From NCBI RefSeq assembly GCF_004795015.1, contig NZ_SSBI01000002.1, positions 62,001-126,000 on the forward strand: DNA of 64,000 nucleotides, written 5' to 3'. A program made the position numbers and the translations under genes. Every line of letters starts with the position of its first letter. Position 1 is the first letter of the stretch. The stretch is from Streptomyces sp. A1277. GTDB taxonomy: Bacteria > Actinomycetota > Actinomycetes > Streptomycetales > Streptomycetaceae. The notes beneath the pieces were generated by a model, which searched no databases, was not told the origin of the DNA, and was given only the letters and a program-made list of their open reading frames with translations. Below are positions 18,045 through 26,154 of the stretch, piece after piece.

Positions 18045-19213
18045 CACGCCGACCACGTGTCGGCGAGCGCGCGGTCGAGGTGCGCCGGCAGGGGGACGAC
18101 GTGCGGGGCCCGCACTCCCTCGCATGCGGCGGTGTAACCGTAGGAATACGCCCCGGTGTTCGGGAACAGCAGTGCGTCGCCGTCCACGAGCGGGGGCAGC
18201 AGGGCGTTCCGTTTGATCACGTCGAAGGAGTCCATGATCGGCCCGACCAACTGGGTGAGGGAGGGGTCACCGCGCTCGGGGGCGACGACGTCGAGGCTGC
18301 CTCCCCCGTCTTCGATGAAGGTGGTCTCGAAGAGGCCGGAGTAGCCGCTGACGTCGAGGTGGGTCAGCCGCCGTCCGCCCGCCACGCGGTCGGCGACGAC
18401 GGTTGCGAGCGTCGCCAACGCGGGCTCGGCGAGGTACCTTCCCGGTTCGCACAGCAGCGTGACGCCGGGAGGCAGCAGGTGCTGGGCGTGTTCGCGGAGC
18501 CGGTGGAAGAAGTCCGGGTGGTCGTGGTGGAAGCGGCGCCGCGCGCCGGGGAAGGCGCCGCCGATGTTCATCACGGGCACCTCACCCACGTCGGCGGCGA
18601 GTTTCGCCCGGACCTCCGCGGCCTCCTCCAGCGCACGCCGGTAGGGGACGGCATCGGCCAGGTCATCGGTGTCGGTGCCCACGAAGAAGGAGAGGGCCTC
18701 CACCTCCAGACCGCGTTCGGCGGCGAGGCTGCCGAGCTCCACGACCTCCTCCGGCAGGGCGCCGAACCGTACGACCGACCGGGCCGACTCCCCCGTTCGG
18801 GCCGGCCGCAGCCGCAGCGTGAGGCGCGCGCGGTCCGTCAGGGAGGCCAGCAGCCGCAGCCCCCTCGTGTCATCGACGACGAAACGGGTGACTCCGGCAT
18901 CGAGCACGGCCTGCGCGGTGGGTCCGTCGATGACGGGGTTCACCCAGGTCACGCGCTCCGGCTCCACGCGTAACTGGAGCAGGGTGCGCAGGTGGGCGAG
19001 GTTGGTGACGTTGTACGCGTCGACGCCGCGGACGGCCTGAAGCATCAGCGGATGCGTGTTGGCCTTGAGCGCATAGGAGATGCGGCAGTCGAGGCCGTCG
19101 CGGAGTCGGCGCAGGGCGTCGGCCACGGACGCGTTCGAGAACAGCTGGACGGGGGTGGCGAGGTGCTGCTCGCCCACCCACTCGGCGATCCGCTCGCGGA
19201 GGTGCGCGCTCAT
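18044..19213 (-). CDS. fold-type III PLP decarboxylase-like enzyme with altered active site (BGC gene 5)
   Basis: The 389-residue protein is homologous to ornithine/diaminopimelate decarboxylases. YALKAN supplies the PLP lysine (K50), CEPGRYL (about 254-260) binds PLP phosphate, and GAYSYGY supplies the tyrosine (Y355). Two usual catalytic residues are replaced. The HVG motif that stacks on PLP reads FFVG (Phe176), and the Cys of the GPxCD motif is Met326 (GPIMDSFD). The family normally removes CO2 from basic amino acids and re-protonates with that Cys. A changed protonation or oxidative outcome is therefore possible. Its ATG overlaps the methyltransferase stop (ATGA). Confidence 0.85.
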   Translation of the reverse strand: MSAHLRERIAEWVGEQHLATPVQLFSNASVADALRRLRDGLDCRISYALKANTHPLMLQAVRGVDAYNVTNLAHLRTLLQLRVEPERVTWVNPVIDGPTAQAVLDAGVTRFVVDDTRGLRLLASLTDRARLTLRLRPARTGESARSVVRFGALPEEVVELGSLAAERGLEVEALSFFVGTDTDDLADAVPYRRALEEAAEVRAKLAADVGEVPVMNIGGAFPGARRRFHHDHPDFFHRLREHAQHLLPPGVTLLCEPGRYLAEPALATLATVVADRVAGGRRLTHLDVSGYSGLFETTFIEDGGGSLDVVAPERGDPSLTQLVGPIMDSFDVIKRNALLPPLVDGDALLFPNTGAYSYGYTAACEGVRAPHVVPLPAHLDRALADTWSA

Positions 19214-20298
19214 GCCTGCGGCTCCCGTCCGCGCAGCAGGTAGCCCAGCTCCACCCCGCTGCTGTCCACGCTCGCCGGTGTCGTGACCGCCGCCCGGCAC
19301 TCCAGGCCGGCCCGTTCGAACAGGTCCTCCCAGAAGGGGCGGGTCTCCAGGTGCTGGTTGGTGAAGACGTGGAGCAGGTAGTACAGGTTCCAGAAGTTGC
19401 GGGCGAGCCCGTGGCGCATCACCGAGGGCTCGGTGACCTTCTGGTCGACCTCGATGACGACGATGTCGATGTCGGGAAAGGCGCGCACCAGGGAGCGCAG
19501 CATCTGCAGGACGGTCTTTTCGCCCTGCTGGCCGAGCACCTCCTGAAGGACGTAGCCGAAGACGATGGTGTCGGGCGAACATCCGGACGGCGGATCGGCC
19601 AGGAAGCTCTCGGCGGAGGCGTTCACCAGCGTGATCCGGTCGCCGAGCCCTTCTGCCTCGATGTTCGTCCGGGCCTGCTCGAAGGCGTCCGGGTCCGGCT
19701 CCGCCCCCCACGCGGTGGCGCCGGGCATCCGCCGGCACAGGTCGATGAGGTACTGGGCGTCGCCGCATCCGAGGTCGAGGAGGCAGGCGGGTTCGAGACC
19801 GGCGTCCGTGAGCAGGGTGTGCATCATCGGCATGCCGTCGTAGTGGGCTATCTCGCAACTGCCGGTGCCGACGTCGCGTCCCTCGCGTGTGCAGAACGGC
19901 GCGCCGTGGCGCAGTGCTTGGCCGATCTGCCCGACGGTGCCCGCGTAGCCGCCGACGAAGAAGGTGTACCAGCTGCGGAACTCGGCGTAGGAGTGGGCCT
20001 TCGCGCCCAGCGTCGCACGGCCGTCCCGGACGGTGAGGACACCCTCGTTCGCCAGGAAGAGCAGCAGGCCCGTGAGACGTTCGGCGTCCAGGTCCAGGTC
20101 TTCGGCCAGGGCCTCGATGTCACGTGGCCCGTCCGCTGTGTTCAGCGCGTCGTAGACGCCGGAGGCGAAGAGATGGTGCAGGCACGAGGCCAGGAACAGC
20201 TCGGCGATCGGCCGGATGCCGTCGATGAGGCGCTGCTCGAAGCCTTCGTCCACGCCGGGAAGGCGCGCGGGGGGCAGTGGGGGGTTTCCGTTGACCAT
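19210..20298 (-). CDS. class I SAM-dependent C/O-methyltransferase (BGC gene 4)
   Basis: A GAGGAC site precedes the ATG. The 362-residue protein has an N-terminal winged-helix-like dimerisation region (residues 30-110, including LFASGVYDALNT and LTGLLLFLANEGVLTV) and a C-terminal Rossmann domain with LLDLGCGDAQYLIDLCRRMP near 195. This two-domain layout is shared by plant-type O-methyltransferases and by the MppJ/SgvM/MrsA group that C-methylates alpha-keto acids. The GDAQYL loop and the acidic TIVFGYVLQEVL region resemble the latter. Methylation of a keto-acid or amino-acid precursor is a plausible but unproven role. Confidence 0.78.
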   Translation of the reverse strand: MVNGNPPLPPARLPGVDEGFEQRLIDGIRPIAELFLASCLHHLFASGVYDALNTADGPRDIEALAEDLDLDAERLTGLLLFLANEGVLTVRDGRATLGAKAHSYAEFRSWYTFFVGGYAGTVGQIGQALRHGAPFCTREGRDVGTGSCEIAHYDGMPMMHTLLTDAGLEPACLLDLGCGDAQYLIDLCRRMPGATAWGAEPDPDAFEQARTNIEAEGLGDRITLVNASAESFLADPPSGCSPDTIVFGYVLQEVLGQQGEKTVLQMLRSLVRAFPDIDIVVIEVDQKVTEPSVMRHGLARNFWNLYYLLHVFTNQHLETRPFWEDLFERAGLECRAAVTTPASVDSSGVELGYLLRGREPQA

Positions 20299-20306
20299 GG
20301 CCGTCC

Positions 20307-21317
20307 TCAGGTGGAGGGGTCGTTGTCGTGGGAGAAGTTGCCGGTGCGCAGCGCCTGGTACAGCCGCTTGCCGGTCGAGGGGGGCGAGAAGAAGAAGCGG
20401 GTCTCCTCACGGCGTCCCAGGACGCCGTGCCGGACGAAGTCGGTACCGGTCCTGGCCCAGTAGCGCGGGCCGAGCCTGGCCAGCAGTACGAGGTACTCGG
20501 CGAGCGGCTGTGCCGGGCCGAACCAGTGGTTGACCGAGACGGAGGGGGTCAGCGCCCGGATGTCGTGCCAGCAGCCGCGGGGGATGTACACGATGTCCCC
20601 CGGTCGCACGACGCCGCTGTAGAAGGTGGCGTCGCGCAGTTTGGGGTGTGCGGCCAGATCCGGCGCACAGACGTCGATCTGGCTGTTGACCAGATTGTCG
20701 GGGAAGGGGTAGGCGGCCGCGCTGTCCCGCCAGGAGAGCAGGGTCACCTGCTTCTCCCCGGCAAGCTGGCAGAACAGGTTGTCCTTGAGGTCCGCGTGCA
20801 GCATCGAGCGGGTACCCGCCGAGCCGATCCAGGCGCGGGTGTCCGGTTCGTCGGTGTCGGCCGGGCCGAGCAGTGCGCCGAATTCGCATTCGGACAGGTC
20901 GAGGAGGTCTCCCGCGCGTTGGTACGCGAGGTAGCAGGGCGCGTCCTGCTTCGCATGCGCCATGGCGTCCAGGAAAGCGGCGAAGCTCAGATCCCGTTCG
21001 TAGCGCTGCTGGTCCTGGGGGAAGAGCACGCCGTCCCCCGGCAGGTTCATCAGAGCGCGCACACGGTGGTGCCCGTAGCGCTCGCGCAGGCGTTCCGGCT
21101 GCCAGGTGCGCATCGCGGGCCAGTCCTCGGCCAGACCGCGGAACAGTTGGGGGACCGAGTGCTGCCGCACCGCCCGCCGCAGGCCCTGTGGGTCGTGGTG
21201 GGAGGCAAGGGGAAGCGGGCGCACGTCCACACCGGCGTTCTGGAGTGCGTGCACGGGGTGCGCCCGGAGCGGGGGCCGGGCGAGGACGGTGTCGCCGCCC
21301 GGATGCGAGGTGGTCAC
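20307..21317 (-). CDS. JmjC/cupin-8 Fe(II)/2-oxoglutarate oxygenase (BGC gene 3)
   Basis: The GTG overlaps the epimerase stop (GTGA) and follows AGGAGAT at good spacing. The 336-residue protein is a cupin-like JmjC hydroxylase. The metal triad is visible as H174-x-D176 (SMLHADLKDN) and H251 (IPRGCWHDI), with an aromatic and lysine-rich core between (FCQLAGEKQVTLL). Enzymes of this family hydroxylate amino-acid or peptide side chains using Fe(II), O2 and 2-oxoglutarate. It differs in fold subgroup from the HxE oxygenase that starts the operon, so the pathway probably has two oxidations. Confidence 0.8.
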   Translation of the reverse strand: MTTSHPGGDTVLARPPLRAHPVHALQNAGVDVRPLPLASHHDPQGLRRAVRQHSVPQLFRGLAEDWPAMRTWQPERLRERYGHHRVRALMNLPGDGVLFPQDQQRYERDLSFAAFLDAMAHAKQDAPCYLAYQRAGDLLDLSECEFGALLGPADTDEPDTRAWIGSAGTRSMLHADLKDNLFCQLAGEKQVTLLSWRDSAAAYPFPDNLVNSQIDVCAPDLAAHPKLRDATFYSGVVRPGDIVYIPRGCWHDIRALTPSVSVNHWFGPAQPLAEYLVLLARLGPRYWARTGTDFVRHGVLGRREETRFFFSPPSTGKRLYQALRTGNFSHDNDPST

Positions 21318-22417
21318 TGGGGTATCTCCTGCCGTGGGGGGAGGTCCTGCCGACTCGGCACGGTTCCGGAGCAGATGTGTGCCGGCCGGCCGTCCAGTAC
21401 GAGGCCGTCCGGGCCCGGGGTGACGCGAAGGTGGGTGCCGGGCCTGTGCCAGTTCGCGCGGTGGGGCTGCAAGGTGACCGGGCCGTCGGGCACGAGGTGG
21501 CGTGCGAGGAGGACATGGGCGCACGCGAGCGCACCGGTGCCGCAGGCGAGCGTCTCCTGGTTGATGGCCCGCTCCCAGGTGCGGTAGCGGGGGGTGCTCC
21601 CGCCGAGGTCGACGAAGTTGACGTGGACGCCTTCGGGAAAGGCTTCCTTGTAGCGCAGGTTTATCCGGGCCCCGAGGAATTCCATCAGGTCGATGGATTC
21701 GGGTGTGGGGGCGCGGGCGAACAATTCCTTCCCGAGCGCGGGTGCGCCATGTGCGCTGACGAGGACCAGATGGGGCTCACCGGTGAAGACCAGGTGTCCC
21801 GACAGCCGATCGGGCCACGGAACTCCCGTATCCGGCAGGCAATTCCGGGGCGGGCGGTCGACGGCGAGTTCCACTTCCAGGAGACTCTGGTGTTCCGCCG
21901 GGTCGCCCGGTCTTGCGGACGGCACGTGCCCGGGTAAGCCGGCCCCTGGGCGGTACAACGTCTCAGGGACCGCGCGGGGTGCTCCGACGTTCACCCACAT
22001 GTGCCCGTTCTCGGCCCCTTCTCCCACCCGGACCTGTCGCGGGCGCCCACGGGGGATTTCCGTCAGGAACGTCCACGCCCGTCCCTCGCCGCCGGGTTCC
22101 CGCGCTTCCCGCAAGGACCGTGCGGCGTAATGCCCGGCGGACAGAAGGCCGTTCCCGCAGGAAAGGGTCTCGCTGCCGTCCTGTTCGAAGATGCGGAACG
22201 TGAGAGCGGCGCCGTCCGGGGCGTGTGCCAGGTACAGGACGTTGTCCGCACCCCCCACTCCGAAGAAGGGGTCCAGGACCCATCGGGCGAAGGACGACCG
22301 GGTCGCGTCGTCGGGGAGAGGGGTGCGGGTCTCGTCCACGATGAGGAAGGTGTTGCCGGCAAGTGAGTACTTCTCGTACCCGACCCGCCCGTCCGTCGTC
22401 CGAGTGGAAGCAGTCAT
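21314..22417 (-). CDS. diaminopimelate-epimerase-like racemase (BGC gene 2)
   Basis: The 367-residue protein has the two-lobed DapF fold: YEKYSLAGNTFLIVDE at residues 14-29, a first catalytic Cys87 in LSCGNG, and a second Cys292 in ETLACGTGALACAHV. Both thiols of the two-base, cofactor-free epimerase mechanism are intact. It is about 80 residues longer than housekeeping DapF, with extra sequence around 155-200. In D-cycloserine biosynthesis a DapF homologue racemises a non-DAP amino acid, so a dedicated amino-acid epimerase role is likely here. It lies 27 bp after the first gene of the operon. Confidence 0.85.
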   Translation of the reverse strand: MTASTRTTDGRVGYEKYSLAGNTFLIVDETRTPLPDDATRSSFARWVLDPFFGVGGADNVLYLAHAPDGAALTFRIFEQDGSETLSCGNGLLSAGHYAARSLREAREPGGEGRAWTFLTEIPRGRPRQVRVGEGAENGHMWVNVGAPRAVPETLYRPGAGLPGHVPSARPGDPAEHQSLLEVELAVDRPPRNCLPDTGVPWPDRLSGHLVFTGEPHLVLVSAHGAPALGKELFARAPTPESIDLMEFLGARINLRYKEAFPEGVHVNFVDLGGSTPRYRTWERAINQETLACGTGALACAHVLLARHLVPDGPVTLQPHRANWHRPGTHLRVTPGPDGLVLDGRPAHICSGTVPSRQDLPPRQEIPQ

Positions 22418-22444
22418 CGAATACCCCGTGGTCGAGCCGGCCGT

Positions 22445-23347
22445 TCAGCGCAGGTCTTCCTCACCCTGCACCGCTTCCTTCATGGCCATCGCCGCCGGCG
22501 TGTGGGCGGTGGGCAGCGGGGTCCCGAAGAACTCCTCGCCGTGCACGACCCGCAGCTCCCGGCCGCTCCCGTGGAACTCGCCACGACGGTGCATGAGCCG
22601 GTAGTTGTCGATCACGACCATGTCGCCGTCGGACCAGCCGAGCGGGATCTCGCGCTCCAGCGCCAGCTTCTCCACCGCGTCGAGGAACCCCTGCGGCACG
22701 GGCTCACCGGTCGCGAGTTTCATGCCGTAGTACTCGGGGTCGGTCACCGCGTGGAGAGCGGTGTTGCTCAGACTCCGCGCACCGGCTCGCGTGGTCACCG
22801 CGATCGGAGTCGTGTACCTGGTGTGCAGGGTGCCGTCCTGCGAGAAGTCGAACTCGAACTGCGGCAGTGTGCCCAGGAAGGCGCTGATTTCGGCGGGGTC
22901 ATCGCCTCCGGCCGCCTTACGCCACTGCTCGCGGGGCCACGAGCGGTGGAAGCACAGGTCGTTGTCCAGGGCGAAGGAGCGCCACTCGTCGCTCAGACAT
23001 TCCAGCAGTGACACGCCGTCCACGACACCGGTCGGCGCCCCTCCGTCACTGCCGGCGTGCAGGCAGAGGAACCACAGGGCGTCCGGGCGCCAGGGATTGT
23101 AGGAGTCCTCGGCGTGAAAGCCGAGGGCGACACCGCCCGGAGGGTAGACGATGGAGCGGGGGGTAGCACACTTCCCGAACCTCTGCGTGAATGCCCGGTA
23201 CTCCTCCAGTGTCGGGTCGAAGCCCGTGAAATACACCCATCCGTTCTCCCGGAGAAGACGACGCACTTCGTCCGGATTACAGTCGGATAATTTCTCGCCG
23301 ACACCCGCGATGATACTGCTGCCTATCTCGGCGGTCTTTATTTCCAT
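22445..23347 (-). CDS. TauD/clavaminate-synthase-like Fe(II)/2-OG oxygenase with HxE motif (BGC gene 1)
   Basis: The ATG at 23347 was chosen because GGAGG lies five bases upstream. This is the first gene of the operon. The 300-residue protein has H78-A-E80 (LGFHAEDSYNPW) instead of the usual HxD, then a distal His in DNYRLMHRRGEF and the 2-oxoglutarate Arg in GRELRVVHG. HxE is a feature of the clavaminate-synthase/VioC/AsnO branch, which hydroxylates or desaturates free amino acids, several of them arginine. Hydroxylation of a basic amino acid as an early step fits the amidinotransferase and epimerase encoded nearby. Confidence 0.85.
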   Translation of the reverse strand: MEIKTAEIGSSIIAGVGEKLSDCNPDEVRRLLRENGWVYFTGFDPTLEEYRAFTQRFGKCATPRSIVYPPGGVALGFHAEDSYNPWRPDALWFLCLHAGSDGGAPTGVVDGVSLLECLSDEWRSFALDNDLCFHRSWPREQWRKAAGGDDPAEISAFLGTLPQFEFDFSQDGTLHTRYTTPIAVTTRAGARSLSNTALHAVTDPEYYGMKLATGEPVPQGFLDAVEKLALEREIPLGWSDGDMVVIDNYRLMHRRGEFHGSGRELRVVHGEEFFGTPLPTAHTPAAMAMKEAVQGEEDLR

Positions 23348-23377
23348 GCTTTCCTCCATCGGAAGAAGATTGCACAT

Positions 23378-23734
23378 GGCGAATCCGCAGCCACTGACGT
23401 CCGCGCGGCGCCGCTCTCGCGGCAGATCATGCGCGCCAACAACTCCACTAGACCGCCGTCCATTTGACGGAGCAACCGGTCATACATGTGATATAGATCA
23501 CATTCAGGTTAAATTGCTGGCCAGTCGGGGGATTTGTTTTCGGCGCTTCGGCAAACTTGTTTGTGGCCGAATTGCGGGGGTAACCGTGCTCAGTGCAACA
23601 GCGCCCGGTCAAAGGCAGGCGAGAGTGGGGACGCTCGGCTCTCGAATATCGGGAACGCCCGCAGGCCGACACACTCACGCTCGCCCGCACCGGCGACCGG
23701 GGGCCGGTTGCGCCTCCGTCACTCTGGTCCGGGC
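23378..23734 (-). promoter_or_regulatory. promoter region of the biosynthetic operon
   Basis: This 357-bp intergenic stretch is noticeably AT-richer than its surroundings and contains the CRP-like palindrome at 23487-23502. It is the only sizeable gap upstream of the 12-gene operon, so transcription of that operon should start here. No confident -35/-10 pair was identified. No gene is supported in it. Confidence 0.5.
23487..23502. promoter_or_regulatory. CRP-like operator TGTGA-N6-TCACA
   Basis: The 16-bp sequence TGTGATATAGATCACA matches the classical CRP/FNR-family palindrome with both 5-bp arms exact. It also fits the GTG-N6-x-N-CAC form reported for Streptomyces Crp. It lies about 140 bp upstream of the first gene of the biosynthetic operon. 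A Crp or related regulator may control the cluster. Confidence 0.55.
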
Positions 23735-24430
23735 TCAGTCGCCGTGGGGCAACAGGTCCCTGGTGAGAGCGAAGGCGGAACTCGCAGTGGCGAGGAGGGC
23801 GTTGACGCGGGCGAGAACGCGGTCGGCCCGGTCGGTGTCCTGTGCACCGGCCGCGTCCGTCAGGTCTTCGGCATACTCCCGCGCCCTGACCGCCTCCTCG
23901 GGCTGGGCACTCTCCGAGTCGGCTCTGAGGGCAGTGGCCAGTTGGTGATACGAGATGCCGGACAGGTCGGCGCTGCTGTCACGCCCGCTGCTCTGGGCCA
24001 CCCCGTGGGGGCTGTTGACGTTGACTGCAGCGAAGCCGCCAGCTGATGCCGTTATATGCATCGATTCGTCAATGCTCCCTGTCCACATGAAGTGCTTCCG
24101 GTACTCGCGCCATCCCTTGCGGGTAAGCGCGTAGGAACCGAACCGCCAGCCCTCGATGCGTACGAGTTTGTGTTTGACGGGCTCCGCGAGGACGAGCAGG
24201 GCCTCTGCGCGGTTCCAGTTCCGCTCCTCGAAGTAGGGCCCCAGACGGACCGGGACACCGAGGCTTCGGGATGTTCGGCAAATCTCCTGGAGCGCCTGCT
24301 TCTGGTAGATGTCCAGCCGGCCCATGCTGATGGATGGCTCGGGGAGCTTCCGGGTGTGGTGCACGGTTCGAAGCTTCAGGAAGAGTCCGTACGCGGCAGC
24401 GGCGCACAGAGCGAAAACGACAATCTCCAC
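23735..24430 (-). CDS. membrane-anchored hypothetical protein (231 aa)
   Basis: The protein starts with a hydrophobic helix (MEIVVFALCAAAAYGLFLKL) that should anchor it in the membrane with the rest in the cytoplasm. The middle region (residues 40-110) is basic and resembles a winged-helix fold. It includes DIYQKQALQEICRTSRSLGV and RFGSYALTRKGWREYRKHF, which looks like the recognition region of a transcription-regulator-like domain. The C-terminal 70 residues are acidic and helical. No family is recognised. It has the same orientation as the biosynthetic operon but is separated from it by the promoter region. Confidence 0.65.
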   Translation of the reverse strand: MEIVVFALCAAAAYGLFLKLRTVHHTRKLPEPSISMGRLDIYQKQALQEICRTSRSLGVPVRLGPYFEERNWNRAEALLVLAEPVKHKLVRIEGWRFGSYALTRKGWREYRKHFMWTGSIDESMHITASAGGFAAVNVNSPHGVAQSSGRDSSADLSGISYHQLATALRADSESAQPEEAVRAREYAEDLTDAAGAQDTDRADRVLARVNALLATASSAFALTRDLLPHGD

Positions 24431-24736
24431 GCGGGCTCCTGATTCTCCTGCCCAGCCACCGTCCCTGATTTTACGCCGAGTTGGCCTTCACGGAAGTGGT
24501 GGTCCTGTCTCGATCGGGCTCACTCCGAGCGACACCCGTACGTGTCCCCATCCGCCTGCCGACGCGGGCGTCCGGCGCCCGCCGACCTCCCAGGCGCAAC
24601 CCTCGACGTCCGCATGCCGGTCCGGAGCTGCCGCAACCGGGCTGTAGCTGGTTAGTAGTTGTTTCTGCTCCTGCCCCTGACGCGTGACTGTGACAGGCTT
24701 CAGGCTTTCGCGTGCGACTGAGACTGGAGGGTTACG
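24431..24736 (+). other. intergenic stretch (306 bp)
   Basis: No credible frame, RNA gene or strong inverted repeat is visible. It separates two divergent genes and should hold both their promoters. Confidence 0.4.
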
Positions 24737-25219
24737 GTGGGTAGCGAGGACGGGGCAGGGCTTGTTGAATCACGGCCGATCGCCCGCGTAGTGGGTGGAC
24801 GCGAGGAAGTGCGTGAGTCCGGGTGGGGCCGCGAGAATGCCATCATGCGGCTGGACTCGTCGATGTTCGGCCCCGAGGCTCTCTTCGGCCTGGACGGGTT
24901 CTCCCACCTTGAAGTGGTGTTCTTCTTCGACCAGGTCGACAGCCTGGAGATCGACCGGGGCGCCCGCCCCGTGCCGGGCGGGCAGGACGGAGCCCTGGTC
25001 GGGATTTTCGCTCAACGCAGTCGGCGTCGACCCAACAGGCTCGGCGTTTCACGCTGCCGGATCACCTCGGTGTCGGGCCTGGACGTCCACGTCAGCGGAC
25101 TTGACGCTGCGGCCGGGACTCCGGTGCTCGACTTGAAACCGTATGTGCGGAAGTTCGGCCCGCGCGGCAACATCCGGCAACCGGAGTGGGCGTCCGTGCT
25201 GATGCACGACTACTACTGA
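24737..25219 (+). CDS. trmO: TrmO/TsaA-like tRNA methyltransferase domain protein
   Basis: A GGAGGG ribosome binding site precedes the GTG. The 160-residue protein matches the TsaA-like beta-barrel domain of TrmO. It has the conserved block GIFAQRSRRRPNRLGVSRCR, GLDVHVSGLDAAAGTPVLDL, KPYVRKFGPRG, and the C-terminal W-x-x-x-LM-x-DYY. TrmO uses SAM to methylate N6 of threonylcarbamoyladenosine-37 in tRNA. The N-terminal IARVVGGREEV motif is short, and the C-terminal extension of E. coli TrmO is missing, as in many actinobacterial versions. A different SAM-dependent substrate cannot be excluded. Confidence 0.8.
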   Translation: MGSEDGAGLVESRPIARVVGGREEVRESGWGRENAIMRLDSSMFGPEALFGLDGFSHLEVVFFFDQVDSLEIDRGARPVPGGQDGALVGIFAQRSRRRPNRLGVSRCRITSVSGLDVHVSGLDAAAGTPVLDLKPYVRKFGPRGNIRQPEWASVLMHDYY

Positions 25220-26154
25220 GGAAGACGTTTCGATCTGCGGGTGTGTCGGTTGCCGCTGGGCGACCGCCCCTGCAAGCGACCGGCGAAGCACGCCGCCTGA
25301 AGCCGGTCACGGGGTGTCGTAACGAAAGCCGGGAGGGAGACGACCAGCGCCCGCTGAGACAGCGGCGTCAAGACGGCGCCGGCCACGAGGCGATCGGCGC
25401 CAAGTGTCAGGTGGCAGCCTTCGCACTCGCGCGGAGCCGCTGCCCAGAGGCGCGCAGTCCGCAGTGGTGCCTCAAAAAACGGAGCCCCGGCCCTGCCCGC
25501 GATGAGGACTGCAAGCGGTCTCTGTATTTCATGTGCGGCATCCCGGCTTCGGTTGATGCCCCCGGGACCGGCCGGTGGCGTACAGGCCGTCACCTTCGTC
25601 ACACTGGCGCTGGCCGTGACGGGCAACGCCTCCGCCGCCGGACGGCTGCAGCGGCGCCTCGCAGCACTCGGCGCGCCGCCCGCACCCGCCGCGGATGCCG
25701 GTGCCCCGCTCGCACCGGACCGCTTCCGGGCCGTCACCGGCCGGGCCCTTCGCCAACTGCCGGCGAACGCCCTTGCCTTCCTGCTGGCCGGCCCTTCCAC
25801 GGATCTGCTGCGGAGCCGGACCCTGCCGCCTCGCGACTTGATCGCGTTGGCGGTACTCCACCTCGGTGCTGGACGGGGAGGCACCGGGCAAGGCAGGCGC
25901 CGTGTTTCGACGTCTGGCCGAGCTGTAGCGGTCCCGTCCGCAGGACGGCCGAGCCGTCGCCCGCACCGGCACTTCGGCACCCTGCGCGAACCGGGCTTCA
26001 CCGGGGCCCGGCAGATCCGGTACTCGGCAGGCGACACGCTGCGTCGAACTGCTGCGACGCCTCGTGTCGAATTCTTCCGGAGCTAGTGCCGCGGCGTCCC
26101 CGTATGAGGTTCACCGGCCGCGGCGAGCCGTTGCATGTGCGGTCCTCGGCCGGT
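25220..26154 (+). other. long stretch without a supported gene (935 bp)
   Basis: A plus-strand frame at 25502-26086 has some protein-like sections (RAVTGRALRQLPANALAFLL and LPPRDLIALAVLHLGAG). Its start lacks a ribosome binding site and the last third reads as arginine-rich out-of-frame sequence. Phrases in the other frames (AVFRRLAEL, RQIRYSAGDTLRR) suggest an old gene broken by indels. No family is recognised and no mobile-element ends were found. Confidence 0.35.

Noticed and set aside
9603..23347. Siderophore (IucA/IucC type) or NRPS cluster
   Set aside because: No IucA/IucC, adenylation, condensation or carrier domain is present. The decarboxylase, oxygenases and transporter alone do not justify that label.
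23449..23480. A -35/-10 promoter (TTGCTC with a TAG-containing hexamer) downstream of the CRP-like site
   Set aside because: Match to the -10 consensus and spacing are poor, so only the region is reported.
24481..24687. Small plus-strand ORF before the trmO-like gene
   Set aside because: Arg/Pro-rich with no ribosome binding site or recognisable pattern.
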